Shown here: positions 23,263 to 32,616 of the stretch, one piece after another
Numbering within the stretch: the first letter of the stretch is position 1
How the letters are laid out: every line of letters begins with the position of its first letter
Assembly (NCBI GenBank): GCA_007122985.1
Contig: SKSM01000131.1
Span: 1-40,399 of the forward strand
Length of the DNA: 40,399 bases
Direction of reading: 5' to 3'
Origin: Nitriliruptoraceae bacterium
GTDB lineage: Bacteria > Actinomycetota > Nitriliruptoria > Nitriliruptorales > Nitriliruptoraceae
The notes under the pieces: model-generated
Seen by the model: the letters and a program-made list of their open reading frames with translations, nothing else
The model's database searches: none
Told to the model about the DNA's origin: nothing
Translations under genes and position numbers: made by a program

Positions 23263-23390
23263 AATCGGACAACCTATCGAGCCACGGCCAGAAGTTCACG
23301 TTTGGGCGCAAGGCAAACGCCTGACGGGGCAGTGGCCCGCACCGAGATCCGTAGATCCACGCGGCCGTGGACCAGGCGACACACGGCAGC

Positions 23391-23425
23391 GGGGCGGCCG
23401 GCTCCCGGGGGAACTCGGCCGCCCC
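23391..23425 (-). terminator. hairpin downstream of 5'-nucleotidase gene
   Basis: ggggcggccg (23391-23400) / cggccgcccc (23416-23425), 15-nt loop, 27 bp past the stop. Confidence 0.5.
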
Positions 23426-23451
23426 GACCGCGTACGGAGCGGATGCGTCGG

Positions 23452-25590
23452 TCAGTCGACGGTGCTGATGCGCCCGTCGGTCTCGACCTCGACGTTCACC
23501 TCGTTCACGATCCGCTCGCTGACGACATCGGACATCAGCCGGCCCTCGTCGGACGAGATCAGCGTCTCGCCGCGGTCCAGCATGTCGTAGCCGTCGCCAC
23601 CGATGTCCAACAGGAAGTCGTTGGTGGCGAGGGTGTAGTCGGCGTCCTCGTCCAGTGGCTCACCGCCGATGGTCACCGAGACGATGCGCTCGCCCGGATC
23701 AGCATCGGGATCCCAGACATAGGCCATCCCGCTGACGTGGGGGAAGCGCCCGTCGCCGTCCTCGACCCTGCTAACGCCGTTCTCGAGCGCTTCGAGGATC
23801 GAAGCGCCGTCGAGCTCGACCTTCACCACGTTGTTGGCGAAGGGCAGGATCGCGATGACGTCGCGGCGGATGATCGGACCGGGCTCGTAGACCTGGTCAC
23901 TGCGGATGCCGCCGCCGTTGGTCAACGCCACGTCCGCGCCGGCCTCGTCGCGCATAGTGTCGACGATGTAGTTGGCGAAGCCGGACTCCTCCCTGCGGAT
24001 CGGGTCTGGCGAGCGGACGTCCCAGGCATTGAGCCGGGTGCCGATCTCCTCGTCGAGCGCCTCGTCGAGCCGGACCTCCCAGTCGTCGACGATCGCCTGG
24101 ACCGTCGCGTCGCCCTGGTGGACGTGGGTGATGTCGTGCAGGGTGAAGTCGTGGTCGACCACCTCGCCGTCATCGACCGTCAACGTGAGCTGACCGAGCA
24201 GGTCGAACTCATCACCGACGAAGGACACGAGGGTGCCGTTGATCTCCTCGGGCTCGTCGAGCACCTCTGCGCAGTGGTCGCCGACGATCGCATCGATCCC
24301 GTCGACCTGCGCAGCGAGCTCCCGCGCGTCCGGTCCGCACAGGTGCGAGGCGACCACGATGACATCGGCGCCAGCGGCCTCCATCTCGGGCACGACCTCC
24401 TCCATGGCCGTGATCGCCGAGATCTGCTCGGTGTCGTCGCCGAGCGTGGTCACCTCGGCCATGCGCTCGGGTCCGAGCCCGGTGATGCCGACGCTGACCC
24501 CCTCGATCTCCTCGATGATGAAGCGCTCGACGTCGAGGTCGGCGGCGAACGGCTCACCGGTGGTGACGTCGCGGACGTTCGCGCTCACCCAGGGGAAGTC
24601 GCTGTCCTCGATGCGCTCACGCAGGTTCTCAGGACCGAAGTCGAACTCGTGGTTGCCGAGCGTGTTGACGTCGATCGGGGAGGCATTGAGGATCTCGATC
24701 ATGTGCTCGCCACCGAAGACGCTGGAGAGCACCGACGGTGCGAGGTCGTCACCGTTGCCGATGAACAGCGAATTGGGGTTCTCGGTCTTGAGATCGTTGA
24801 CGAGCTGCATGTAGCGCGCGACGTTGACGGTGGACGGACCGGTGGGCAGGACCTCGTCAGCGAGGTGAACCACCAGCGTCGCTGCCTGGGCACGCGTCGC
24901 GCTGCCAGAGGGGTCGTACATCGTGGCCGTCTTGCCCGAGACCAGGCCGAGCTCGAACGCGGCGTCGATGTTGGCCTCGTGCACACTGCCGGAGGTGTCT
25001 TCGAAGTGCGGGCCGTCGGTGGCCGACACCTCGGTGTGGAAGCCGATCTCGGCCGCCTGGACGAGCATCGTGGCCAGCTGTCCGCGGGTGACCGAGTCGC
25101 TCGGACCGAAGCTGCCGTCAGTACGGCCGCGGATCACGCCGAGTTCGGCCAGACTGCCGATCGACGACGCGTGGACACTGGCGGCCGCGTCATCGAACGG
25201 GAACGGATCGGGCGCGTCGGGCAGCGATACGCCCGACTCCTCGAGCGACTTGGCGACGAGGGTCGCGGCCTGCGCCCGGGTGACGTTCCCGGCCGGGTTG
25301 AACAGGTCGTCGCCGATCCCCTGGAGGATCCCGAGGCTGGCGGCGCAGTCGATGTTGCTCAGGTGGACGTTGCCGGCGGCGACGTCGGTGAACCCGGCGC
25401 TGTCGGGATCGTCGACGCACGCTGCGCTGCGCGGCTCGTCGTCACCGACGTTGCCATGGAAGTGGGTGTCGTGGAGCAGAGTGATGTCCACGGGGTTGCC
25501 ATCGTGGTCGTCCCCGACTGCGGGAACGGCGTAGAGCCCGAGGACAAGCCCCGCGATGAGGGTTGATACCCCAACTCGTCGAAGCGTCAT
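23452..25590 (-). CDS. secreted bifunctional metallophosphatase/5'-nucleotidase with three SLH repeats
   Basis: Signal peptide; LLHDTHFHGN, GNGDD, GNHEFDFG, ASHLCG metal motifs; C-terminal 5'-nucleotidase domain ESGFANYIVDTMRDEAGADVALTNGGGIRSD; three SLH-type repeats between residues ~60 and ~240. Confidence 0.9.
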   Translation of the reverse strand: MTLRRVGVSTLIAGLVLGLYAVPAVGDDHDGNPVDITLLHDTHFHGNVGDDEPRSAACVDDPDSAGFTDVAAGNVHLSNIDCAASLGILQGIGDDLFNPAGNVTRAQAATLVAKSLEESGVSLPDAPDPFPFDDAAASVHASSIGSLAELGVIRGRTDGSFGPSDSVTRGQLATMLVQAAEIGFHTEVSATDGPHFEDTSGSVHEANIDAAFELGLVSGKTATMYDPSGSATRAQAATLVVHLADEVLPTGPSTVNVARYMQLVNDLKTENPNSLFIGNGDDLAPSVLSSVFGGEHMIEILNASPIDVNTLGNHEFDFGPENLRERIEDSDFPWVSANVRDVTTGEPFAADLDVERFIIEEIEGVSVGITGLGPERMAEVTTLGDDTEQISAITAMEEVVPEMEAAGADVIVVASHLCGPDARELAAQVDGIDAIVGDHCAEVLDEPEEINGTLVSFVGDEFDLLGQLTLTVDDGEVVDHDFTLHDITHVHQGDATVQAIVDDWEVRLDEALDEEIGTRLNAWDVRSPDPIRREESGFANYIVDTMRDEAGADVALTNGGGIRSDQVYEPGPIIRRDVIAILPFANNVVKVELDGASILEALENGVSRVEDGDGRFPHVSGMAYVWDPDADPGERIVSVTIGGEPLDEDADYTLATNDFLLDIGGDGYDMLDRGETLISSDEGRLMSDVVSERIVNEVNVEVETDGRISTVD

Positions 25591-25929
25591 AGGTCTTTCC
25601 CCCTCACACGTTCGCTGGTGTGTCGGGGCCGCCGGTATACGCGTCGCGTCTCCCTCCCGACGTGCCCCACTGTGTGTGTCACCATCTCGTTCTCAGTGAC
25701 GGACCCGGCCGGCGTTGCTGGCCTGGCCGTCCACGCACAGACCCTAACCATCGCACGAATGGTGCGTCAGTAATTCTTAGCTGCCCGCACACACACCCCA
25801 CGACGGCACCCAGGCGTCCGCCGAGCCCATGCGGACACCGCGCCACCGTTCCACCTACCGCATACTCGAGGCCCCGGGCGGCCGGACGGCGCGGGGGAGC
25901 GGCACCCGTACGGCGCCCGTCGCCCGGAC

Positions 25930-26346
25930 TCAGCCGTCGTGGTGGGCAACGCCGAGCTCGTCGAGCAGCCGGCGGACGCGGACACCGATCTCGTCGCGCA
26001 CTGGTCGCACCTGCTCGAGCGGCTGGCCGGCCGGATCAGGCAGCTCCCAGTCCTCGTAGCGCTTGCCGGGCAGCACCGGGCAGGCGTCGCCGCAGCCCAT
26101 GGTCACCACCACGTCGGCCTCCTCGAGCGCGTCGCGCGTCCACGGAGTCGGCTGGTTGCCGGCGATGTCGATGCCGACCTCGTCCATCGCCTCGACCGCG
26201 GTGGGGTTGATCTCTTCGGCGGGTTCTGAGCCACCGGAACGGACCCGCACACGGTCACCGGCGAGGGCGGCGAGCCACCCGGCCGCCATCTGCGAACGGC
26301 CGGCGTTGTGGACGCAGACGAACAGCACGGTGGGTGTCGGGTTCAT
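25930..26346 (-). CDS. arsC: arsenate reductase of the LMW-PTP-like (ArsC) family
   Basis: FVCVHNAGRSQMAAGW P-loop, TMGCGDACPVLPGKRYEDWELPDPAG. Confidence 0.85.
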   Translation of the reverse strand: MNPTPTVLFVCVHNAGRSQMAAGWLAALAGDRVRVRSGGSEPAEEINPTAVEAMDEVGIDIAGNQPTPWTRDALEEADVVVTMGCGDACPVLPGKRYEDWELPDPAGQPLEQVRPVRDEIGVRVRRLLDELGVAHHDG

Positions 26347-26433
26347 CGCAGGCTCCTGTTTGCGGGGCACGGACGTGGTCCGGCTCGTCGGCATTGGATC
26401 GCAAGCAGCTGGGCGCTGGCAGGATCGGCGCGG

Positions 26434-27462
26434 TCAGCCCGGTCGGGCCGCGGGGCTCGGTGGTTGCACGGGTAGCTCGACGGTGAACGTCGAGCCTTCA
26501 CCCAGGATGCTGCGGACCGCGACGGTGCCGCCGTGTCGTTCCACCGCGTGGCGGACGATGGACAGGCCCAGCCCCGTGCCACCGGTGGCCCGTGAGCGGG
26601 CGATGTCGACGCGGTAGAAGCGCTCGAAGATCCGGTCGAGGTCCTGTCGGGGGATGCCGATGCCGCTGTCGGTCACCGCCAGCCGCCAGCTGCCGCGCAC
26701 AGCACGCAGCTCGACCCGGATGCTGCCGCCGTCACGGTTGTAGCCGACGGCGTTGTCGAGCAGGTTGCTGACGATCAGGCGAAGATCGGCCTCGGACCCG
26801 GCCACGACCGCCGTCCCTGGCAGCTCGCAGTCCACATCGATGTGGTGCGCCTGCGCGCGCACCCGGATGCGGTCGATCTCCTCGGCGACGACGGCGGCCA
26901 GATCCACCGGCGTGTGGACGCGCTCACCGTCCTCCTCGAGCCGGCGCAGCGACAGCAGCTCGGTGATGAGCCGCCCGAGCCGTGATGCCTCCTCGGCGAG
27001 TCGCTCGGCCAGCTCGTGGCTGCGGGTGGTGTCACCGCGCTCGAGGGTGACCGTCAGCGCGTCGGCGAGCGTCTGGATGCCGGACACGGGCGTCTTCATC
27101 TCGTGCGAGGCGTTCGCAACGAAGTCACGTCGGATCGCATCCACGCGTGAGCGGGCGGTCTGATCGCGGAACACGAGCACGACGCCATCGGCGACGGGAG
27201 CCGCCGTGGTCTCGAGCTCGCGACCCTCGATGGTGATCCCCATGCGGACCGGACGCCCGGTGTCGGCGACCTCCTGCACGAGATCCGTCAGGTGGGCGCT
27301 GCCAAGGACCTGGCTGGGTGTGTACGCCTCGTCCCCGACGTCGAACAGTGCCCGGCTGGGGGCGTTGGCTGCAGTGAGCCGGTGGTCGCGATCGAAGAGC
27401 AGCGCCGGATCGGACAGTGCCTCGAGCAGCTGCCGCAGCGGCGGCGTCGCGGTGACGTTCAT
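26434..27462 (-). CDS. phoR: PAS-containing sensor histidine kinase, PhoR/SenX3-like
   Basis: DFVANASHEMKTPVSGIQTLADAL H-box, DNAVGYNRDGG N-box, GIGIPRQDLDRIFERFYRVDIARSRATGGTGLGLSIV; overlaps phoB stop by 4 bp. Confidence 0.85.
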   Translation of the reverse strand: MNVTATPPLRQLLEALSDPALLFDRDHRLTAANAPSRALFDVGDEAYTPSQVLGSAHLTDLVQEVADTGRPVRMGITIEGRELETTAAPVADGVVLVFRDQTARSRVDAIRRDFVANASHEMKTPVSGIQTLADALTVTLERGDTTRSHELAERLAEEASRLGRLITELLSLRRLEEDGERVHTPVDLAAVVAEEIDRIRVRAQAHHIDVDCELPGTAVVAGSEADLRLIVSNLLDNAVGYNRDGGSIRVELRAVRGSWRLAVTDSGIGIPRQDLDRIFERFYRVDIARSRATGGTGLGLSIVRHAVERHGGTVAVRSILGEGSTFTVELPVQPPSPAARPG

Positions 27463-28157
27463 GAGGTATCGACGAACCGGTAGCCGACACCGCGAACGGT
27501 GCGGATGCGCTTCGGGTCGTGGGGGTCGTGCTCGACACGTGCACGCAGCCGCCCGATGTGCACGTCCAGCGTCTTGGTGTCACCGACGTAGTCCAGACCC
27601 CAGATCCGCTCGATGATGCGTTCGCGTGTGACGACCAGCCCGGCGTTCGCCACGAGCAGCTCGAGCAGGTTGAACTCCTTGGGGGGCAGCTCCACGGCAA
27701 CCCCGTCGATGCGGACCTCGTGGCGGGCACGGTCGACGACCACTCCGCCCGCCTCGACGGCGGATCCCGTCACCTCCGCAGCCGCAGGGGCTGTCGCCCG
27801 TCCGCGTCGCAGCACCGCCCGGATGCGGGCGATCAGCTCTCGGGTGGAGAAGGGCTTGGTGACGTAGTCGTCCGCGCCGAGCTCGAGGCCGACGATCCGA
27901 TCCACCTCGGTGTCCTTGGCCGTGAGCATCACGATCGGCACGTCGCTCTCGGCTCGGACCCGTCGACAGATCTCGGTGCCGCTGAGGCCCGGGAGCATCA
28001 GGTCGAGCAGGATCAGATCGGGGTCATGGCGGTGCCAGGCCTCGAGCGCCTCGTCCCCGTCGCGGACCCAGTGGAGCCGGAAACCCTCGGCTTCGAGCGA
28101 GGTCGTCAGCCCTTCGCCGATGGCGGCCTCGTCCTCGACGAGCAGGATGGAGATCAC
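27459..28157 (-). CDS. phoB: OmpR/PhoB-family response regulator
   Basis: ILLVEDEAAIGEGL, DLILLDLMLPGLSG, winged-helix PKEFNLLELLVANAGLVVTRERIIERIWGLDYVGDTKTLDVHIGRLR. Confidence 0.88.
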   Translation of the reverse strand: MISILLVEDEAAIGEGLTTSLEAEGFRLHWVRDGDEALEAWHRHDPDLILLDLMLPGLSGTEICRRVRAESDVPIVMLTAKDTEVDRIVGLELGADDYVTKPFSTRELIARIRAVLRRGRATAPAAAEVTGSAVEAGGVVVDRARHEVRIDGVAVELPPKEFNLLELLVANAGLVVTRERIIERIWGLDYVGDTKTLDVHIGRLRARVEHDPHDPKRIRTVRGVGYRFVDTS

Positions 28158-28215
28158 GCGACCAGCCTAGCCGGTGCTGTACCTACCATGGCTTCGTCTC
28201 GAGGGGAGTACGCGG

Positions 28216-28887
28216 ATGGACGCCTTCGCTGTAGAGCATGACGCACTGGTCGAACAGCTGGTGCGCAGCGGCGACTCCGTGGTCGACCTGCTCGGCAGCG
28301 CGCTGCGGTGCCTCGTCGACGGTGACGACGTTCTCGGCGAGTCCGTCATCACCGCGGACGACCGGGTCGACGCCACCTACGCGCAGGTGCAACAGCGTGT
28401 CGTCGCGGCGATGTCCCTGCCGGTCTCCGACGACTCCTCGCATCGGACGCTCGCGGCGCTGCTGCAGGTCAACATCCACCTCGAGCGCATGGGTGACTAC
28501 GCCGTCAACGTCGCACGCGCCGGGCTGCGCACGGCGAGCGACCCACGCGACCCGGAACTGACTGCACAACTCGAGGAGATGGGGCTGCTGGCCTGCGACG
28601 TGGCTCGCTCGGCGGTGCGCGCCTTCGCTCGACGGGACGACGAGGTGGCCCGCCGACTCGCGGCGATGGACGACGGGGTCGACCGCCTCAACCTGGGAGT
28701 CTTCGGCCGTCTGGTGCGGCTGGCCGCCGCAGACGAGACCCGCCTGCCGTGGGCGACGCACATGATCCTGGTGGCGCGGGCGCTCGAACGCTTCGCCGAC
28801 CATGCCGTCGACATCGGCGAGGCCACCATCTACGCGGTCACCGGCGAGATCGTCGAGTTGTCGTCCGAGCGCACCGAGGGCGAGTGA
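28216..28887 (+). CDS. phoU: PhoU-family phosphate signalling protein (paralog 1)
   Basis: LLQVNIHLERMGDYAVNVARA; LVARALERFADHAVDIGEATIYAVTGE. Confidence 0.9.
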   Translation: MDAFAVEHDALVEQLVRSGDSVVDLLGSALRCLVDGDDVLGESVITADDRVDATYAQVQQRVVAAMSLPVSDDSSHRTLAALLQVNIHLERMGDYAVNVARAGLRTASDPRDPELTAQLEEMGLLACDVARSAVRAFARRDDEVARRLAAMDDGVDRLNLGVFGRLVRLAAADETRLPWATHMILVARALERFADHAVDIGEATIYAVTGEIVELSSERTEGE

Positions 28888-28907
28888 CACGCAGCGTCGG
28901 CTCTCCA

Positions 28908-29588
28908 TCAGACGGCACGCGATTGGCTGCTCGAGAACTCGACGTTGTCTCCCGTCACAGCGAAGACGGTCTGTTCGCTGATGTCGACCGCGTGATCGGC
29001 GAAGCGCTCCACCGCTCGGGCGACCATTGCCATCCGGGTCGCCCACTCGAGGTCGGCTCGATCGGTTCGACCGGCCCGAGCGGGAGACAGCAGCAGCCCG
29101 AGGATCTCGACGTTGTGGTCGTCGACCCGGTCGTCGAGGGACGGGACCTGGCGGGCGAGCTCCGGATCGCGCTCGGCGAAGGAACGCAGGGCCCTGCGTG
29201 AGACCTGCACGGCAGCAGCGCTCATGTCTTCAACCGCACGCAGGAGGCCCGGATCGGTCCTCGAATGGGTGTATCTGACCGCACGGGCGACGTGCACCGC
29301 GTAGTCACCCATCCGCTCGATGTGGATGTTGACGTTGAGGGCCGCGGTGAGCACCCGTAGATCACGTGCCACCGGCGCCTGCAGGGCGAGCAGTCTCAGC
29401 GCCGACTGCTGGACCTGCTGATAGGTCCGATCGACCTCGAGGTCGCGGGCGGCGACCTCCTCGACGCGCCGTCGGTCACCGGCCACCAGGGCCTGGACCG
29501 CGTCGTCGAGCATCTGCTCACAGTCCGCACCGGTCGACGCGAGCGTCGCGATGATCGATCCGATGTCCTGGTGGAATCCCTCGCGCAT
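28908..29588 (-). CDS. phoU: PhoU-family phosphate signalling protein (paralog 2)
   Basis: ALNVNIHIERMGDYAVHVARA; MVARAVERFADHAVDISEQTVFAVTGDNVEF. Confidence 0.92.
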   Translation of the reverse strand: MREGFHQDIGSIIATLASTGADCEQMLDDAVQALVAGDRRRVEEVAARDLEVDRTYQQVQQSALRLLALQAPVARDLRVLTAALNVNIHIERMGDYAVHVARAVRYTHSRTDPGLLRAVEDMSAAAVQVSRRALRSFAERDPELARQVPSLDDRVDDHNVEILGLLLSPARAGRTDRADLEWATRMAMVARAVERFADHAVDISEQTVFAVTGDNVEFSSSQSRAV

Positions 29589-29654
29589 GCGACCTCTCCT
29601 CGTGGGTGGTGCCGCGGTTGCGGACACGGCTGCGGTAGGTCTGGAGCCGGATGC

Positions 29655-30530
29655 TCAACCGAACCGACCGGTGATGTAGGCCTCGGTTCGCTCATCCGAT
29701 GCCTGGGTGAACAGCTTCTCGGTGCGTTCGAACTCGACCAGGCGCCCACAGCGCTGTCCGTCGGCGGCCTCCATGTCCACCGTGAGGAACGCCGTGCGGT
29801 CGGAGACCCGTGCCGCCTGCTGCATGTTGTGGGTCACGATGACGATCGAGTAGTCCTCACGCAGTTGGCGCATCAGGTCCTCGATCTTCAGGGTCGCGAT
29901 CGGATCGAGGGCCGAGCACGGTTCGTCCATGAGGATGACATCGGGCTCCATCGCGATGGCTCGTGCGATGCACAGTCGCTGCTGCTGTCCGCCGGAGATC
30001 GCGTGGCCGGGCTCGCGGAGCTTGTCCTTGACCTCGTCCCACAGCGCTGCACGACGCAGGGCACGCTCGACGACGTCGTCGAGGCCCTTGGAGCGACCGT
30101 GCAGCCGGGGGCCGAAGGCGACGTTGTCGTAGATCGACTGGGCGAACGGGTTGGGCTTCTGGAACACCATGCCGATGCGACGGCGTACCTCGGCGGGATC
30201 CACGTCCGCTGCGTGGAGGTCGAGGCCGCGGTAGCGGATGGTCCCGGTATGGGTGGCGACGGCGATGAGGTCGTTCATGCGGTTGAGCGACCGAAGCAGT
30301 GTCGACTTGCCGCAGCCCGACGGGCCGATCAACGCCGTGATCTCGCCCGCCGGGATGCGCAGACTGATGTCCGCGATCGCCGGGGTCCCGGCGTAGCTGA
30401 CACCGAACTGCTCGATCTCGAAGACCGCAGACTGGATCTGCTCGGGGACCTCGGACCGTGGCGTCTCACCGCCGACGGGGGAGTGGCGCAGCTCGATGCC
30501 CGGGTGGGTCCCGGTCGTTGTGCTGTACAC
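29655..30530 (-). CDS. pstB: phosphate ABC transporter ATP-binding protein
   Basis: [59 protein letters not shown] start at 30530 preceded by CAGGAG (ORF open to 30575). Confidence 0.95.
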   Translation of the reverse strand: MYSTTTGTHPGIELRHSPVGGETPRSEVPEQIQSAVFEIEQFGVSYAGTPAIADISLRIPAGEITALIGPSGCGKSTLLRSLNRMNDLIAVATHTGTIRYRGLDLHAADVDPAEVRRRIGMVFQKPNPFAQSIYDNVAFGPRLHGRSKGLDDVVERALRRAALWDEVKDKLREPGHAISGGQQQRLCIARAIAMEPDVILMDEPCSALDPIATLKIEDLMRQLREDYSIVIVTHNMQQAARVSDRTAFLTVDMEAADGQRCGRLVEFERTEKLFTQASDERTEAYITGRFG

Positions 30531-30602
30531 GGAGTGGCTCCTGGTTCGGTCGCTCGTGGGCTCGATGGTGAACACGGCCGGCCTCGCTTCTGGCGACGAC
30601 GA

Positions 30603-31523
30603 TCAGTCAGGACGAACGGTGCTGCGCGATGAGACGAAGCGCGCGACGGCGGTGAAGACGAACACGATGCCGAGCAACAACAAGGCACCTGCCCAGGCAC
30701 GTTGCTGTCCGGGAGCGAACGGCTGGGTCGCACCGTCGTAGATCAGCAGGGTCAGCGCGCTCTGTGGCGTTCCCTGCACGGCGGTCACCACCGACAGCGC
30801 GCCGAGCGCGGTCAGCAGCAGCGGCGCCGTCTCGCCCGCGGCCCGGGCGACCGCGAGCATGGCACCGGTGACCAGGCCCGGACGCGCGGTCGGCAGCACG
30901 ACCTTGACGATCGTCTGCCACCGTCGGGCACCGAGCGCGGCACTGGCGGCCCGTTGGTCCTCGGGAACCAGCTTCAGCATCTCCTCACTGGACCGGACCA
31001 CGATCGGCAGCATGATCACGCTCAGTGCCAATGCCCCGACGAACGTACCGAAGCCGATGTCCCGGATGAGCAGGGCGTAGACGAACAGCCCGACGAACAC
31101 GCTCGGCACGCCGGTCATCACGTCGGTGAAGAAGCGGATCACCCGAGCCAGCCAACCGCGGCCGTACTCCACGAGGTAGACCGCCGCCATGATCCCGAGG
31201 GGCACTGACATGGCGGTGGCGAATGTGACCATGTAGAAGGTGCCGACCAGGCCCTGGAGATAGCCGCCGCCCTCGCGTCGGAAGGGCGGCTCGGTCTGGG
31301 TGAGAAACGACCATCCGAAGGCGTTCGCGCCGCGACGGCCGACCTCGATCAGGATCAGTGCCAGCGGGATCATGGCCGCGATCATCCCGGCAAGCAGGAC
31401 GGTGCGCATCACGCGCGAGCGCCGACGGCGCCGACGACTGTGCGGGTCGGCAGCCCTGAGTGAGGACGAGACCTCGCTCGCGGGGCGGGGCGGTGCCAGT
31501 GTGGTCACGGGAAGGGAGCTCAC
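30603..31523 (-). CDS. pstA: phosphate ABC transporter permease PstA
   Basis: GIMAAVYLVEYGRG, VMTGVPSVFVGLF, AARAAGETAPLLLTALG-type motif (AVARAAGETAPLLLTA); 4-bp overlap with pstC. Confidence 0.93.
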   Translation of the reverse strand: MSSLPVTTLAPPRPASEVSSSLRAADPHSRRRRRRSRVMRTVLLAGMIAAMIPLALILIEVGRRGANAFGWSFLTQTEPPFRREGGGYLQGLVGTFYMVTFATAMSVPLGIMAAVYLVEYGRGWLARVIRFFTDVMTGVPSVFVGLFVYALLIRDIGFGTFVGALALSVIMLPIVVRSSEEMLKLVPEDQRAASAALGARRWQTIVKVVLPTARPGLVTGAMLAVARAAGETAPLLLTALGALSVVTAVQGTPQSALTLLIYDGATQPFAPGQQRAWAGALLLLGIVFVFTAVARFVSSRSTVRPD

Positions 31524-32518
31524 AGCGCGGCATCTCCTGCGACGCGCCCGATCCGCCATACCAGCAGCCGGGCGAGGACGTTGACGATGACGGTGATGAT
31601 GAACAACCCGACGCCGATCGCGATCAGTGCCTGCACGGTCTCGGGCGCGGCGTCCTGGAAGGTGTTGGCGATGTGGGCCGCCATGGCGTCGCCGCCGAAG
31701 AACAGCGACAGCCCCCACCGCTGTGACCCGCCGATGAGCATGGCCACCGCGATGGTCTCGCCGAGCGCCCGCCCGAGGCCGAGCATCGTCGCCCCGACCA
31801 CACCCGGAAACGACCGACGCAGGATGATCTTGCGCATGACCTCCCAATCGGTCGCTCCCAACCCGTAAGCAGCCTGAACCTGCTCGGGGGGGACCTGCGC
31901 GATGACCTCACGTGAGATGGCGGTGATGATCGGCAGGATCATGATCGCCAGGACCGTGCCGGCGGCGAGGTAGTTGGTGGAGTAGACCGGCCCCGCGAAG
32001 AAGGTGCCGAGCAGGGGGACCGGTGCAAGTGCCGCCGAGAGCAGCTCCATCACCGGTCGCAGGAAGGTCGGTACGAAGTACAGCAGGCCCCACAGTCCGT
32101 AGACGACGCTGGGCACCGCGGCGAGCAGCTCGACCGTGTAGGCCAGCGGCCCCTTCATCCGGCGAGGTGCCAGCCGCGTGATGTAGAGCGACACCGCCAG
32201 GGCGAGCGGTAGCGCCAGCACGATCGCGATCAACGCGACGACCAGCGTGCCGAAGATGAACGAGAATGCGCCGTACTCGCCGGTGAAGTCGGTGCGGGAG
32301 AAGCCGGCTCGCCACTCGTCGTTGACGAAGAAGTCGACGAAGCCCTGATACTGGAAGACGGGCCAGGCGTCCGCGGTCGTCGAGCCGATCATCAGCCCGA
32401 GCACGGCAAGGACGCTCACCCCGGCCGTGATCGCTGCCCACTTGAACAGTGGATCGGCGTAGCGACCGGCGCCGGTTGCCTGCAGTGCCGAGGCACGTCC
32501 TGGGGGGGCGCTCGTCAC
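31520..32518 (-). CDS. pstC: phosphate ABC transporter permease PstC
   Basis: VELLAAVPSVVYGLWGL, LPIITAISREVIAQVPPEQVQAAYGLGATDWEV, GLGRALGETIAVAMLIGG; GTG at 32518. Confidence 0.93.
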   Translation of the reverse strand: MTSAPPGRASALQATGAGRYADPLFKWAAITAGVSVLAVLGLMIGSTTADAWPVFQYQGFVDFFVNDEWRAGFSRTDFTGEYGAFSFIFGTLVVALIAIVLALPLALAVSLYITRLAPRRMKGPLAYTVELLAAVPSVVYGLWGLLYFVPTFLRPVMELLSAALAPVPLLGTFFAGPVYSTNYLAAGTVLAIMILPIITAISREVIAQVPPEQVQAAYGLGATDWEVMRKIILRRSFPGVVGATMLGLGRALGETIAVAMLIGGSQRWGLSLFFGGDAMAAHIANTFQDAAPETVQALIAIGVGLFIITVIVNVLARLLVWRIGRVAGDAAL

Positions 32519-32571
32519 CGCCTCATCCTCCTGTGAGATGGAAGCTCGATGACATCGGTCGTCCGGCCGAC

Positions 32572-32611
32572 CGGCGGCCGGGGATGGGCGCACTGGCTTG
32601 CCCGGCCGCCG
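32572..32611 (-). terminator. strong hairpin in pstS-pstC intergenic gap
   Basis: cggcggccggg (32572-32582) / cccggccgccg (32601-32611), 18-nt loop. Confidence 0.5.
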
Positions 32612-32616
32612 TCGGC

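Noticed and set aside
23493-23515. PHO-box-like GTTCACCTCGTTCACG
   Set aside because: Lies within the 5'-nucleotidase coding sequence near its 3' end; repeat spacing is 9 rather than 11 bp.
22534-25566. 1010-aa plus-strand ORF
   Set aside because: Antisense to the IclR and 5'-nucleotidase genes, whose conserved motifs identify the true frame.
25747-25766. Overlapping inverted repeats ACCAT-N7-ATGGT and CGCAC-N5-GTGCG
   Set aside because: Short stems upstream of the 5'-nucleotidase; could be chance without comparative support.
30568-30574. GTTCACC (minus strand) upstream of pstB
   Set aside because: Single half-site with no adjacent 11-bp repeat; likely coincidental.
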